From Ewingella allii (GTDB lineage Bacteria; Pseudomonadota; Gammaproteobacteria; Enterobacterales; Enterobacteriaceae), in contig NZ_JAWUDN010000008.1 in assembly GCF_044430645.1 (NCBI RefSeq), forward strand, positions 62,001 to 126,000: 64,000 nt of DNA. The letters run 5' to 3'. Position numbers and translations under genes: made by a program. Numbering within the stretch: the stretch's first letter is position 1; each line of letters opens with the position of its first letter. The notes under the pieces were generated by a model. It saw nothing but the letters and a program-made list of their open reading frames with translations. It searched no databases and was not told the DNA's origin. Positions 8,985-17,684 of the stretch are shown here, in pieces.

Positions 8985-9395
8985 ATGGCAAAAGAATTTA
9001 GCCGTACCCAACGTGTCTCCCAAGAGATGCAAAAAGAGATCGCCATCATCCTACAGCGCGAAGTCAAAGACCCGCGCGTAGGCATGGCGACCGTTTCTGG
9101 CGTTGAAGTGTCTCGTGATCTGGCCTATGCCAAAGTCTTCGTGACCTTTTTAGATGTTTTGACAACAGACAATCACGATCCTGATCGTGTGAAGAATGGC
9201 ATTAAAGCTTTGCAAGACGCGTCTGGTTTCATCCGCACGTTGATTGGTAAAGCCATGCGTCTGCGTGTTGTTCCAGAGTTAACCTTTGCTTACGACAACT
9301 CACTGGTTGAAGGCATGCGTATGTCTAACCTGGTGACGAACGTAGTGAAGAATGACGCTGAGCGTCGTTCTGCTGCAGGTGATGACGAGGAATAA
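8985..9395 (+). CDS. rbfA: 30S ribosome-binding factor RbfA
   Basis: RbfA binds 30S subunits near the 5' helix of 16S rRNA and is needed for late maturation, especially in the cold. The 136-residue protein has the KH-like fold core with the conserved FSRTQRVSQEMQKEIA start and the VPELTFAYDNS segment. GAAGGAG precedes the ATG at ideal spacing. It ends two bases before truB, whose ribosome-binding site overlaps the rbfA stop, suggesting translational coupling. Confidence 0.97.
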   Translation: MAKEFSRTQRVSQEMQKEIAIILQREVKDPRVGMATVSGVEVSRDLAYAKVFVTFLDVLTTDNHDPDRVKNGIKALQDASGFIRTLIGKAMRLRVVPELTFAYDNSLVEGMRMSNLVTNVVKNDAERRSAAGDDEE

Positions 9396-9397
9396 CA

Positions 9398-10342
9398 ATG
9401 AGTCGCCCACGTCGTCGCGGCCGTGATATTCACGGCGTTCTGTTATTGGATAAGTCCCTTGGTCTGTCCTCTAACGACGCGCTGCAAAAAGTAAAACGTT
9501 TGTATAACGCCAACCGTGCGGGCCATACCGGTGCGTTAGACCCACTGGCTACCGGTATGCTGCCGCTGTGTTTAGGGGAAGCGACCAAGTTCTCGCGTTT
9601 CCTTCTGGACTCAGACAAGCGTTATCGCGTGGTTGCCCGCATGGGGCAGCGCACCGATACTTCTGATGCCGAAGGTCAGATTATCTCCGAGCGCGATGTC
9701 ACCTTTAACCAACAGCAGTTGGATGAAGCACTGGACAGCTTCCGCGGCGAAACTCAGCAAATTCCTTCTATGTATTCCGCACTGAAATACGAAGGGAAGA
9801 AGCTCTATGAGTACGCCCGTCAGGGGATTGAAGTCCCTCGCGAATCTCGCCCGATTAACGTGTATGAACTGAAGTTCATTCGTTGGGAAGGCTTTGAGGT
9901 TGAGCTTGAGATCCACTGTTCCAAAGGCACTTATATCCGCACTATCGTTGACGATTTGGGTGAAAAGCTAGGCTGTGGCGCGCACGTGACTTACCTGCGT
10001 CGCTTGCAGGTGGCGACTTATCCTTTCGAACGCATGGTGACGATGGAACAGCTGCATGCGCTGATCGCACAGGCGGAAGCCGAAGGCATTGAACCGCGCC
10101 TGTTGCTGGACCCTCTGCTATTGCCGATGGACAGCGCCTGTGAAGATTTCCCTGAAGTAAACCTTTTGCCAGTTGTGGCGGGATACGTGAAGCAGGGGCA
10201 ACCCGTACAGGCTTCCGGCGCCCCGACGTCAGGCATGGTGCGCATCACCGAAGGCGAAGAACGTAAGTTCATTGGCGTCGGTGAAATTGACGATGATGGC
10301 CGCATTGCGCCGCGTCGTTTGGTGGTTGAATACACCGAGTAA
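9398..10342 (+). CDS. truB: tRNA pseudouridine(55) synthase
   Basis: TruB converts uridine 55 in the T-loop of tRNAs to pseudouridine and acts as a tRNA chaperone. The 314-residue protein shows the catalytic motif GHTGALDPLATG with the nucleophilic aspartate at residue 48. It also has the SKGTYIRT motif and a C-terminal PUA-like domain. The site GAGGAATAA overlaps the rbfA stop codon. The next gene, rpsO, has its own candidate promoter. Confidence 0.97.
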   Translation: MSRPRRRGRDIHGVLLLDKSLGLSSNDALQKVKRLYNANRAGHTGALDPLATGMLPLCLGEATKFSRFLLDSDKRYRVVARMGQRTDTSDAEGQIISERDVTFNQQQLDEALDSFRGETQQIPSMYSALKYEGKKLYEYARQGIEVPRESRPINVYELKFIRWEGFEVELEIHCSKGTYIRTIVDDLGEKLGCGAHVTYLRRLQVATYPFERMVTMEQLHALIAQAEAEGIEPRLLLDPLLLPMDSACEDFPEVNLLPVVAGYVKQGQPVQASGAPTSGMVRITEGEERKFIGVGEIDDDGRIAPRRLVVEYTE

Positions 10343-10358
10343 GCCCTTTCTGCTCACC

Positions 10359-10387
10359 TTGCGATCGTATTATGCAAAGAGTAGAAT
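10359..10387 (+). promoter_or_regulatory. Candidate sigma-70 promoter for rpsO-pnp
   Basis: TTGCGA (10359-10364) and TAGAAT (10382-10387) are separated by exactly 17 bases. The element begins 17 bases after the truB stop and ends about 78 bases before the rpsO start. This is the place of the rpsO promoter in E. coli. Confidence 0.6.
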
Positions 10388-10465
10388 AGCGCAGCTTATG
10401 CATTGGGTAGCTGAATTAGAGATCGGCACCCGTATTAATTATCTATAATATTTTGGAGTATGATT

Positions 10466-10735
10466 ATGTCTCTAAGCGTTGAAGCTAAAGCTCAAATCGT
10501 TGCAGACTTTGGTCGTGGCACTAACGACAGTGGTTCTACCGAAGTTCAGGTTGCTCTGCTGACTGCTCAAATTAACCATCTGCAAGGTCACTTTGCAGAG
10601 CACAAAAAAGATCACCACAGCCGTCGTGGTCTGCTGCGTATGGTTTCTCAGCGTCGTAAACTGCTGGACTACCTGAAGCGTAAAGATGTAGCACGTTACA
10701 CCAGCCTGATCGAGCGTCTGGGTCTGCGTCGCTAA
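10466..10735 (+). CDS. rpsO: 30S ribosomal protein S15
   Basis: S15 is a primary 16S rRNA-binding protein at the three-way junction of helices 20-22 and forms intersubunit bridges. The 89-residue protein has the conserved GSTEVQVALLTAQINHL, HKKDHHSRRGL and RRKLLDYLK segments. I chose ATG 10466, with GGAG at 10455-10458 and seven bases of spacing. An ATG two codons upstream overlaps the ribosome-binding region. In E. coli, S15 represses its own mRNA through a pseudoknot around the start codon; the leader here was not folded to test this. Confidence 0.97.
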   Translation: MSLSVEAKAQIVADFGRGTNDSGSTEVQVALLTAQINHLQGHFAEHKKDHHSRRGLLRMVSQRRKLLDYLKRKDVARYTSLIERLGLRR

Positions 10736-10753
10736 TCAAGCGAGTTTCAGTGT

Positions 10754-10780
10754 AAAGGGGCCTATAGGCCCCTTTATTCT
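10754..10780 (+). terminator. Terminator between rpsO and pnp
   Basis: A perfect nine-pair stem (AAAGGGGCC 10754-10762, GGCCCCTTT 10767-10775) has a TATA loop and is followed by ATTCT. It corresponds to the partly read-through terminator between rpsO and pnp in E. coli. Confidence 0.75.
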
Positions 10781-10866
10781 AGGAAGCGACAGCAAATCAG
10801 GTTACTGTATGGCTGTTTTTTCTGTAGTACTTTTAAGAACATGAACTTCCGTTACAGATGTTTTCG

Positions 10867-10928
10867 CGCGGCTAATGAGAGACTTTATTGCCACTTTGTC
10901 AGGTATATAAGGATTGTCATTAGTCGCG
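10867..10928 (+). promoter_or_regulatory. Long stem in the pnp leader, probable RNase III target
   Basis: CGCGGCTAATGA (10867-10878) and TCATTAGTCGCG (10917-10928) form a 12-base stem with one G-U pair, about 80 bases before the pnp start codon. In E. coli the pnp leader folds into a stem cut by RNase III, and PNPase then degrades the product to repress its own synthesis. Position and shape match that element; function here is inferred. Confidence 0.6.
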
Positions 10929-11008
10929 AGAATGTAGTGAGAAGCTCGGATATTTATCGGCGTGAACTGCTGTCATAACAGCTGCGCGCCACAAAAAAGG
11001 ATATTACA

Positions 11009-13129
11009 TTGCTTAATCCGACTATTCGTAAATTCCAATACGGTCAACATACCGTAACGCTTGAAACCGGTATGATGGCTCGTCAAGCGACAGCCGCAGT
11101 TATGGTTAGCATGGACGACACCGCAGTATTCGTTACTGTTGTTGGCCAAAAGAAAGCAAAACCAGGTCAGAGCTTCTTCCCACTGACCGTAAACTATCAG
11201 GAGCGTACTTACGCTGCTGGCCGTATCCCGGGTAGCTTCTTCCGTCGTGAAGGCCGCCCAAGTGAAGGCGAAACGCTGACTTCACGTCTGATTGACCGTC
11301 CAATTCGTCCACTGTTCCCAGATAGCTTCCTGAATGAAGTTCAGGTTATTGCTACCGTGGTGTCTCTGAACCCACAGGTGAACCCAGATATCGTTGCGAT
11401 GATTGGTGCTTCTGCTGCACTGAGCCTGTCTGGTATTCCATTCAATGGCCCAATCGGTGCTGCACGCGTAGGTTACATCAATGACCAATACGTTCTGAAC
11501 CCAACCGCTGACGAACTGAAAACCAGCCGTCTGGACTTGGTGGTTGCCGGTACTCAGGGCGCTGTGCTGATGGTTGAATCTGAAGCTGAAGTGTTGAGCG
11601 AAGATCAGATGCTGGGCGCAGTCGTGTTCGGTCACGAACAACAACAAATCGTTATCGACAACATCAACTCTTTAGTTGCTGAAGTGGGTAAAGAGAAGTG
11701 GGATTGGCAGCCAGAAGTCGTGAATGCAGAACTGCACGCACGCGTTGCTGCTCTGTCCGAAGCTCGTCTGGGTGATGCTTACCTGATCACTGAGAAGCAA
11801 GAGCGTTACACTCAGATCAACACCATCAAAGCTGAAGTTGTGCAGACTCTGCAAGCTGAAGATGAGACGCTGGACGCTGGCGAAATCTCTGATCTGCTGG
11901 GCAGCATCGAGAAAAACGTCGTTCGTAGCCGTGTGCTGCGGGGCGAGCCGCGTATTGACGGTCGCGAAAAAGACATGATCCGTGGTCTGGACGTGCGTAC
12001 TGGCGTTCTGCCTCGTACTCACGGCTCTGCTCTGTTCACCCGTGGTGAAACTCAGGCACTGGTTACTGCAACGCTGGGTACTGCCCGTGATGCACAGAAC
12101 CTTGACGAGTTGATGGGCGAGAAGACAGATAGCTTCCTGTTCCACTACAATTTCCCTCCATACTCTGTAGGTGAAACCGGTATGGTTGGCTCGCCAAAAC
12201 GTCGTGAAATTGGTCACGGTCGTCTGGCGAAACGCGGTGTGTTGGCGATGATGCCTAAACCAGAAGACTTCCCGTACACCGTGCGCGTTGTTTCTGAAAT
12301 CACCGAGTCTAACGGTTCTTCTTCAATGGCTTCCGTTTGTGGCGCTTCTCTGGCACTGATGGACGCAGGTGTACCAATCAAAGCGGCCGTTGCTGGTATC
12401 GCGATGGGGCTGGTTAAAGAAGACGAAAACTTTGTGGTTCTGTCTGACATTCTGGGTGACGAAGATCACCTGGGCGACATGGACTTCAAAGTGGCCGGTA
12501 GCCGTGACGGTATTACCGCACTGCAGATGGACATCAAAATTGAAGGTATTACCCGCGAAATCATGCAGGTTGCTCTAAACCAAGCTAAGGGTGCGCGTCT
12601 GCACATTCTGGGCGTGATGGAACAGGCTATCAGCACGCCGCGCGGTGATATTTCTCAGTTCGCACCACGCATCCACACCATCAAGATCAGCCCAGATAAA
12701 ATCAAGGACGTGATCGGTAAAGGTGGTTCAGTGATCCGTGCGCTGACTGAAGAAACCGGCACTACCATTGAAATTGAAGATGATGGTACAGTTAAAATCG
12801 CTGCGACCGACGGTGAGAAAGCGAAATACGCTATCCGTCGTATCGAAGAGATCACTGCTGAAATCGAAGTTGGCCGTATCTACCAAGGTAAAGTTACCCG
12901 TATCGTAGATTTCGGTGCCTTCGTGGCTATCGGTGGCGGTAAAGAAGGTCTGGTCCACATCTCTCAAATCGCTGATAAGCGTGTTGAGAAAGTGACTGAC
13001 TATCTGCAGATGGGTCAAGAAGTTCCAGTTAAAGTTCTGGAAGTTGACCGTCAGGGCCGCGTTCGCTTGAGCATCAAAGAAGCGACTACGCCAAGCTCGG
13101 ATGAAACTGCAGAGCCTTCAGCTGAGTAA
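11009..13129 (+). CDS. pnp: Polyribonucleotide nucleotidyltransferase
   Basis: PNPase degrades RNA 3' to 5' by phosphorolysis and is a component of the degradosome. The 706-residue protein has two RNase PH domains (about 10-140 and 320-460), joined by an all-helical linker. A KH domain (DKIKDVIGKGGSVIRAL) and an S1 domain ending RLSIKEA follow. The start is TTG at 11009, preceded by AAAAAGGATA, the same unusual start codon as E. coli pnp. A long leader with an RNase III-type stem precedes it. Confidence 0.97.
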   Translation: MLNPTIRKFQYGQHTVTLETGMMARQATAAVMVSMDDTAVFVTVVGQKKAKPGQSFFPLTVNYQERTYAAGRIPGSFFRREGRPSEGETLTSRLIDRPIRPLFPDSFLNEVQVIATVVSLNPQVNPDIVAMIGASAALSLSGIPFNGPIGAARVGYINDQYVLNPTADELKTSRLDLVVAGTQGAVLMVESEAEVLSEDQMLGAVVFGHEQQQIVIDNINSLVAEVGKEKWDWQPEVVNAELHARVAALSEARLGDAYLITEKQERYTQINTIKAEVVQTLQAEDETLDAGEISDLLGSIEKNVVRSRVLRGEPRIDGREKDMIRGLDVRTGVLPRTHGSALFTRGETQALVTATLGTARDAQNLDELMGEKTDSFLFHYNFPPYSVGETGMVGSPKRREIGHGRLAKRGVLAMMPKPEDFPYTVRVVSEITESNGSSSMASVCGASLALMDAGVPIKAAVAGIAMGLVKEDENFVVLSDILGDEDHLGDMDFKVAGSRDGITALQMDIKIEGITREIMQVALNQAKGARLHILGVMEQAISTPRGDISQFAPRIHTIKISPDKIKDVIGKGGSVIRALTEETGTTIEIEDDGTVKIAATDGEKAKYAIRRIEEITAEIEVGRIYQGKVTRIVDFGAFVAIGGGKEGLVHISQIADKRVEKVTDYLQMGQEVPVKVLEVDRQGRVRLSIKEATTPSSDETAEPSAE

Positions 13130-13149
13130 TATCTGTAACATTTGTTTTA

Positions 13150-13178
13150 CAGCTCTCTGTCTTTAAGGCAGAGAGCTG
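13150..13178 (+). repeat. Perfect hairpin between pnp and nlpI
   Basis: CAGCTCTCTG (13150-13159) and CAGAGAGCTG (13169-13178) are perfect ten-base complements with a nine-base loop. No T tract follows on either strand, so it is more likely a 3' protective or processing hairpin than a terminator. Confidence 0.55.
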
Positions 13179-13261
13179 CTCGTATCATGAGCGCAGGATG
13201 CACTTGTGTTAAGCAGGCGGATGACAGGATGTTAATCCAATGTTTGTCTTCGGGAGTGGAA

Positions 13262-14146
13262 ATGAAGCCTTTCTTGCGCTGGTGTTATGTTGCGACAGCA
13301 CTTATGTTGGCAGGATGCAGCAACCATGATTGGCGTAAAAATGAAGTTCTGGCGATTCCGTTGCAGCCTACGTTGCAGCAGGAAGTCATATTGGCGCGCA
13401 TGGAACAAATTCTTGCCAGCCGGGCTTTGACAGACGATGAACGCGCACAGCTGTTATATGAGCGCGGTGTACTGTATGATAGCCTTGGACTTAGAGCGTT
13501 AGCGCGAAATGATTTTTCACAAGCGCTATCTATTCGTCCTGATATGCCAGAAGTTTTCAACTACCTGGGGATTTACCTAACGCAGGCAGGCAATTTTGAT
13601 GCTGCCTATGAAGCGTTTGATTCTGTACTAGAGCTTGATCCAACTTACAACTACGCGCGTTTGAACCGAGGTATCGCACTGTATTACGGTGGCCGATTCT
13701 CGTTAGCGCAGGATGATCTGCAGGCGTTTTATCGAGACGATCCAAATGATCCCTTCCGTTCGTTATGGCTTTATCTTGCGGAGCGAGAAATCAATCCGAA
13801 GAATGCCGACGTAGCATTGCAACAACGCTACGACAAAGCGGACAGAGGGCAATGGGGATGGAATATCGTCGAATTCTACCTGGGTAAGATCAGCGAAAAA
13901 ACGCTGATGGAACGCCTCAAGGCGGAAGCAACGGATAACACTTCGCTCGCTGAGCATCTCAGTGAAACTGACTTCTATTTAGGTAAGCATTACCTAAGTC
14001 TGGGGGACAAGAACAGCGCCTTGGCACTGTTCAAACTGACGGTAGCTAACAACGTTCATAATTTTGTTGAGCACCGCTATGCATTGTTGGAATTGGCGCT
14101 ATTAGGCCAAGAGCAAGACGACCTATCAGAATCGGACCAGCAATAG
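13262..14146 (+). CDS. nlpI: Lipoprotein NlpI
   Basis: NlpI is an outer-membrane-anchored TPR lipoprotein that recruits the protease Prc to peptidoglycan endopeptidases such as MepS and scaffolds cell-wall enzymes. The signal peptide ends in the lipobox LMLAGC with the acylated cysteine at residue 19. Tetratricopeptide repeats follow, for example LARNDFSQALSIRPD and AYEAFDSVLELDP. The ATG at 13262 gives 294 residues, the usual size, with GGGAGTGG upstream. The frame is open for 40 more codons upstream, but these lack a signal sequence. Confidence 0.95.
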   Translation: MKPFLRWCYVATALMLAGCSNHDWRKNEVLAIPLQPTLQQEVILARMEQILASRALTDDERAQLLYERGVLYDSLGLRALARNDFSQALSIRPDMPEVFNYLGIYLTQAGNFDAAYEAFDSVLELDPTYNYARLNRGIALYYGGRFSLAQDDLQAFYRDDPNDPFRSLWLYLAEREINPKNADVALQQRYDKADRGQWGWNIVEFYLGKISEKTLMERLKAEATDNTSLAEHLSETDFYLGKHYLSLGDKNSALALFKLTVANNVHNFVEHRYALLELALLGQEQDDLSESDQQ

Positions 14147-14330
14147 CTGACGACACCAATCAGCCCTCTTAACCATGGTTTAACCATTTTTAAGCGCCTT
14201 AACGGGCGAGGGTTGCTTTGTTCGTTTTATAATCTAATTTGAGCCGGTTCACACTTTTCAATGAAAATGACAGAAAATTTTCTCGACGAGTTATGTAGAC
14301 TGGCTGCCATTATTAATGAGGCACGTGTAC

Positions 14331-16232
14331 ATGACTACTGAGCTTGAAACCTCTTTTGCTGACCTGGGGCTGTCCGCTCCAATCATTTCTGCCCTTACCG
14401 ATTTGGGCTACGAAAAACCATCACCAATTCAGGCTGAGTGTATTCCTCACCTGTTGAACGGCCGCGATGTTCTGGGCATGGCTCAGACCGGTTCCGGCAA
14501 AACTGCAGCCTTCTCTCTGCCACTGCTGCACAACATTGATGCTTCTTTGAAAGCACCACAAATTCTTGTTTTAGCACCGACTCGCGAACTGGCAGTTCAG
14601 GTTGCTGAAGCAATGACCGACTTCTCTAAACACATGCATGGCGTGAACGTTGTTGCCCTTTACGGTGGCCAACGCTATGACGTCCAGCTGCGCGCTCTGC
14701 GTCAGGGGCCACAAGTTGTTGTGGGTACCCCAGGTCGCCTGCTGGACCACTTGAAACGCGGTACTCTGAACCTCTCTAACCTGAGCGGTCTGGTACTGGA
14801 CGAAGCCGATGAAATGCTGCGTATGGGCTTCATCGAAGACGTTGAAACTATCATGGCGCAGATCCCGGCTGAACATCAGACCGCGCTGTTCTCTGCAACC
14901 ATGCCAGAAGCGATTCGTCGTATTACTCGTCGCTTCATGAAAGATCCACAGGAAGTGCGCATTCAGTCAAGCATCACTACCCGTCCAGACATCAGCCAGA
15001 GCTACTGGTCTGTGTATGGCCTGCGTAAGAATGAAGCGCTGGTTCGTTTCCTGGAAGCTGAAGATTTCGACGCAGCCATCATCTTCGTGCGTACCAAAAA
15101 CGCTACGCTGGAAGTGGCTGAAGCTCTGGAACGCAGTGGCTACAGCAGCGCAGCGCTGAACGGTGACATGAACCAGGCTCTGCGTGAGCAGACTCTGGAG
15201 CGTCTGAAAGATGGCCGTCTGGACATTCTGATCGCAACCGACGTGGCAGCACGTGGTCTTGACGTAGAACGTATCAGCCTGGTTGTTAACTACGACATCC
15301 CGATGGACTCTGAGTCTTACGTTCACCGTATCGGCCGTACCGGTCGTGCTGGTCGTGCTGGTCGCGCACTGCTGTTCGTTGAGAACCGCGAACGTCGCCT
15401 GCTGCGCAACATCGAACGTACAATGAAGCTGACCATTCCAGAAGTTGAAATTCCAACTGCGGATGTACTGGGTGAGCGTCGTCTGGCTAAGTTCGCCGCT
15501 AAAGTTCAGCAGCAGCTGGAAAGCAGCGATCTAGATATGTACCGCGCGCTGTTGGCTAAACTGCAACCCGCTGAAGAGCTGGACATCGAAACGCTGGCCG
15601 CAGCACTGCTGAAAATGGCTCAGGGCGAACGTCCACTGATCGTTGCTGCTGATCCAGTGTTCAAAAGCCGTCCGCCACGCCGTGAATTCGACGATCGTAA
15701 TGATCGCGGTGACCGCCGTGAACGCCCATCTCGCGATGGTGATCGTCCTGCACGTGATGGCGATCGTCCACGTCGTGAGCGTCGTGACGCTGGCGAAATG
15801 GAGCTGTACCGTATCGAAGTGGGTCGTGATGACGGTGTTGAAGTTCGTCACATCGTTGGCGCTATCGCTAACGAAGGCGACATCAGCAGCCGTTACATCG
15901 GTAACATCAAGCTGTTCTCTTCGCATTCAACGATCGAGTTGCCGAAAGGCATGCCGGGCGAGATCCTGTCTCACTTCACCCGCACTCGTATCCTGAACAA
16001 GCCGATGAACATGCAGTTGCTGGGTGATGCACAGCCACAGGCTGCACGTCGTGAACGTCCTGCTGGTGCAGGCGGTGAGCGTCGTGGTAACGGTGCTCCG
16101 CGTCCTTTCAACGGTGAACGTCGTGAAGGTGGCCGTGGCCGTCCTTTCAATGGCGAACGTCGTGAAGGCAGCGCACCAGCCGGTGAGCGTCGCGCTCCAA
16201 GCCGTGCTCCGCGTCGTACTACTGACGCATAA
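14331..16232 (+). CDS. deaD: ATP-dependent RNA helicase DeaD (CsdA)
   Basis: DeaD is a cold-induced DEAD-box helicase that aids 50S assembly, mRNA unwinding and degradosome activity in the cold. The 633-residue protein has the Q motif, Walker A AQTGSGKT, the DEAD box LVLDEADEM, the SAT motif, the HRIGRTGRAGR motif, a DbpA-like RNA-binding domain, and a basic Arg/Gly-rich tail. I chose ATG 14331 (MTTELETSF), matching the family N-terminus; an upstream ATG at 14316 would add five residues. The 184-base leader is long, as in the E. coli cold-shock gene. A strong terminator follows. Confidence 0.96.
   Translation: MTTELETSFADLGLSAPIISALTDLGYEKPSPIQAECIPHLLNGRDVLGMAQTGSGKTAAFSLPLLHNIDASLKAPQILVLAPTRELAVQVAEAMTDFSKHMHGVNVVALYGGQRYDVQLRALRQGPQVVVGTPGRLLDHLKRGTLNLSNLSGLVLDEADEMLRMGFIEDVETIMAQIPAEHQTALFSATMPEAIRRITRRFMKDPQEVRIQSSITTRPDISQSYWSVYGLRKNEALVRFLEAEDFDAAIIFVRTKNATLEVAEALERSGYSSAALNGDMNQALREQTLERLKDGRLDILIATDVAARGLDVERISLVVNYDIPMDSESYVHRIGRTGRAGRAGRALLFVENRERRLLRNIERTMKLTIPEVEIPTADVLGERRLAKFAAKVQQQLESSDLDMYRALLAKLQPAEELDIETLAAALLKMAQGERPLIVAADPVFKSRPPRREFDDRNDRGDRRERPSRDGDRPARDGDRPRRERRDAGEMELYRIEVGRDDGVEVRHIVGAIANEGDISSRYIGNIKLFSSHSTIELPKGMPGEILSHFTRTRILNKPMNMQLLGDAQPQAARRERPAGAGGERRGNGAPRPFNGERREGGRGRPFNGERREGSAPAGERRAPSRAPRRTTDA
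16101..16168 (+). repeat. Direct repeat in the DeaD C-terminal tail
   Basis: A 29-base unit at 16101-16129 recurs with two changes at 16140-16168. It encodes RPFNGERREG twice, 13 codons apart. It belongs to the variable Arg/Gly-rich RNA-binding tail and probably arose by local duplication. Confidence 0.8.
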
Positions 16233-16267
16233 TTTGGCTGCTGCTTCGGCAAACGTCAGATAAACAA

Positions 16268-16293
16268 AAACCAGCCTGCGGGCTGGTTTTTTT
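16268..16293 (+). terminator. Rho-independent terminator after deaD
   Basis: AACCAGCC (16269-16276) and GGCTGGTT (16281-16288) form an eight-pair stem with a TGCG loop, running into seven T residues. The next gene is on the opposite strand. Confidence 0.9.
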
Positions 16294-16325
16294 ATGCGTG
16301 CAATATAGGAAGGAAAAAGAGGGCG

Positions 16326-17351
16326 TTAGCCGATCCGCACTTCTTTCACCAGGTCGCCCTGCAACTGCGAAACAATATCGAAAGAGTGCAAGCGCGCCTG
16401 ATGGTCAAAAATTTGGCCATTAATCATCAATTCGTCGGCTTCGGTTTCGCGCAGGATATTTTGCAGTCCGGTGCGGATAGTCTCTTTATTCCCCACCACT
16501 GACATGCGCAGTGCCTGATCTACGCCAAAGCGTTCGGACGCCGACCACAGACTTTCAATGTTATCCACCGGCGCTGGCAGTTTGCCCGGATTGCCGCGAC
16601 GCAGATTGATGAACTGCTGCTGGTTCGAGGTGAACATGCGGCGCGCTTCTTCATCAGTATCGGCCGCGATGGCGTTGATGCACACCATGGCATGCGGCTT
16701 TTCGAGCTGCTCGGAAGGTTTGAACTGGCTGCGATAAATCGCCAGCGCCTGATACAGCATGTCTGGTGCGAAGTGGGAGGCGAAGGCAAACGGCAAACCC
16801 AGTGCTGCAGCCAGCTGTGCGCTATACAGGCTGGAACCCAGTAGCCACAGCGGTACGTGCAGGCCCTGACCCGGCACGGCTTGTACTGGCTGGCCCGGCT
16901 GGACATCGCCAAAGTAGTGCTGCAACTCCTGCACGTCGCGCGGGAAATTATCCACATCGCCAGACATATGGCGGCGCAGCGCAATCATCGTGCGCTGGTC
17001 AGTGCCCGGCGCACGGCCCAGGCCCAGATCGACACGGTCCGGATAGAGCGTTGCCAAGGTGCCGAACTGCTCGGCAATCACTAAGGGTGAGTGATTGGGC
17101 AGCATCACGCCGCCGGAGCCTATACGGATGGTTTTGGTGCCGCCAGCGATAAAGCCAAGCAGTACGGAGGTCGCCGCACTGGCGATACCAATCATGTTGT
17201 GGTGCTCGGCCATCCAGTAACGCTTATAGCCAAGCTTTTCAGCGTGTTGCGCTAACTCCAGCGAAGAATGAAAGGCTTGTTTAGGGCTTGAACCTTGAGG
17301 TACGGGGGCTAAATCCAGCACGGAAAGGGGAACGGTGTATTTCTCAGACAT
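16326..17351 (-). CDS. yhbW: Luciferase-like flavin monooxygenase, YhbW family
   Basis: The 341-residue protein belongs to the bacterial-luciferase-like flavin-dependent oxidoreductases (TIM barrel, FMNH2 or F420 type). It has the subgroup motifs YWMAEHHNM, GSGGVMLPNHSPLVIAEQFGTL and GLGRAPGTD. Its position beside deaD and its sequence match E. coli yhbW, whose substrate is unknown. It is transcribed away from the exporter cluster and shares a 333-base upstream region with it. The family assignment is sure; the reaction is not. Confidence 0.9.
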   Translation of the reverse strand: MSEKYTVPLSVLDLAPVPQGSSPKQAFHSSLELAQHAEKLGYKRYWMAEHHNMIGIASAATSVLLGFIAGGTKTIRIGSGGVMLPNHSPLVIAEQFGTLATLYPDRVDLGLGRAPGTDQRTMIALRRHMSGDVDNFPRDVQELQHYFGDVQPGQPVQAVPGQGLHVPLWLLGSSLYSAQLAAALGLPFAFASHFAPDMLYQALAIYRSQFKPSEQLEKPHAMVCINAIAADTDEEARRMFTSNQQQFINLRRGNPGKLPAPVDNIESLWSASERFGVDQALRMSVVGNKETIRTGLQNILRETEADELMINGQIFDHQARLHSFDIVSQLQGDLVKEVRIG

Positions 17352-17468
17352 AGTCGTCGCTCACTCGTTGAGGGCTGAGGGCGAAGCCAATCGCCCGCTA
17401 ATTATACAGGTCAGTATTACCGAATATGTTTGGGCTGAATACTTGATTTGTGCTCTATGTATTTGGCT

Positions 17469-17508
17469 TTGGGTGAATGTATTTGGTTTAGTTTATAATT
17501 TTAACCAA
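17469..17508 (+). promoter_or_regulatory. Candidate promoter with overlapping inverted repeat, exporter cluster
   Basis: A perfect -10 TATAAT (17494-17499) has a weak -35 TTGGGT (17469-17474) at a long 19-base spacing. The inverted repeat TTGGTTTA (17483-17490) / TTAACCAA (17501-17508), matching at seven of eight positions, brackets the -10 box, where a repressor would block polymerase. No regulator gene lies next to it. The start of the transcript is inferred. Confidence 0.4.
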
Positions 17509-17552
17509 TATGTTGTTTCGTGTTAAAAAAACCAAACCGCACCCCGCTATCA

Positions 17553-17580
17553 TGCGTCCTCTTCATGACCTGAAGACGCA
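17553..17580 (+). repeat. Hairpin in the exporter leader
   Basis: TGCGTC (17553-17558) plus TTCA (17562-17565), with a CTC bulge, pair with TGAAGACGCA (17571-17580) across a five-base loop. It lies between the candidate promoter and the HlyD-family start codon. No T tract follows, so a terminator is unlikely. The rest of this 333-base gap shows nothing further. Confidence 0.5.
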
Positions 17581-17684
17581 AATAGCAACGGACGACGTTC
17601 GATGGAAATGGAAATGCCAATGCTCGAATCCCGAGGGTTCTCGCGCTGAGTTTCACTCTGGCAAATAAAAAGGAAGCTAAAACA

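Noticed and set aside
14171..14180. Palindrome AACCATGGTT in the deaD leader
   Set aside because: A ten-base palindrome in an A+T-rich leader with no flanking symmetry or promoter match is not informative.
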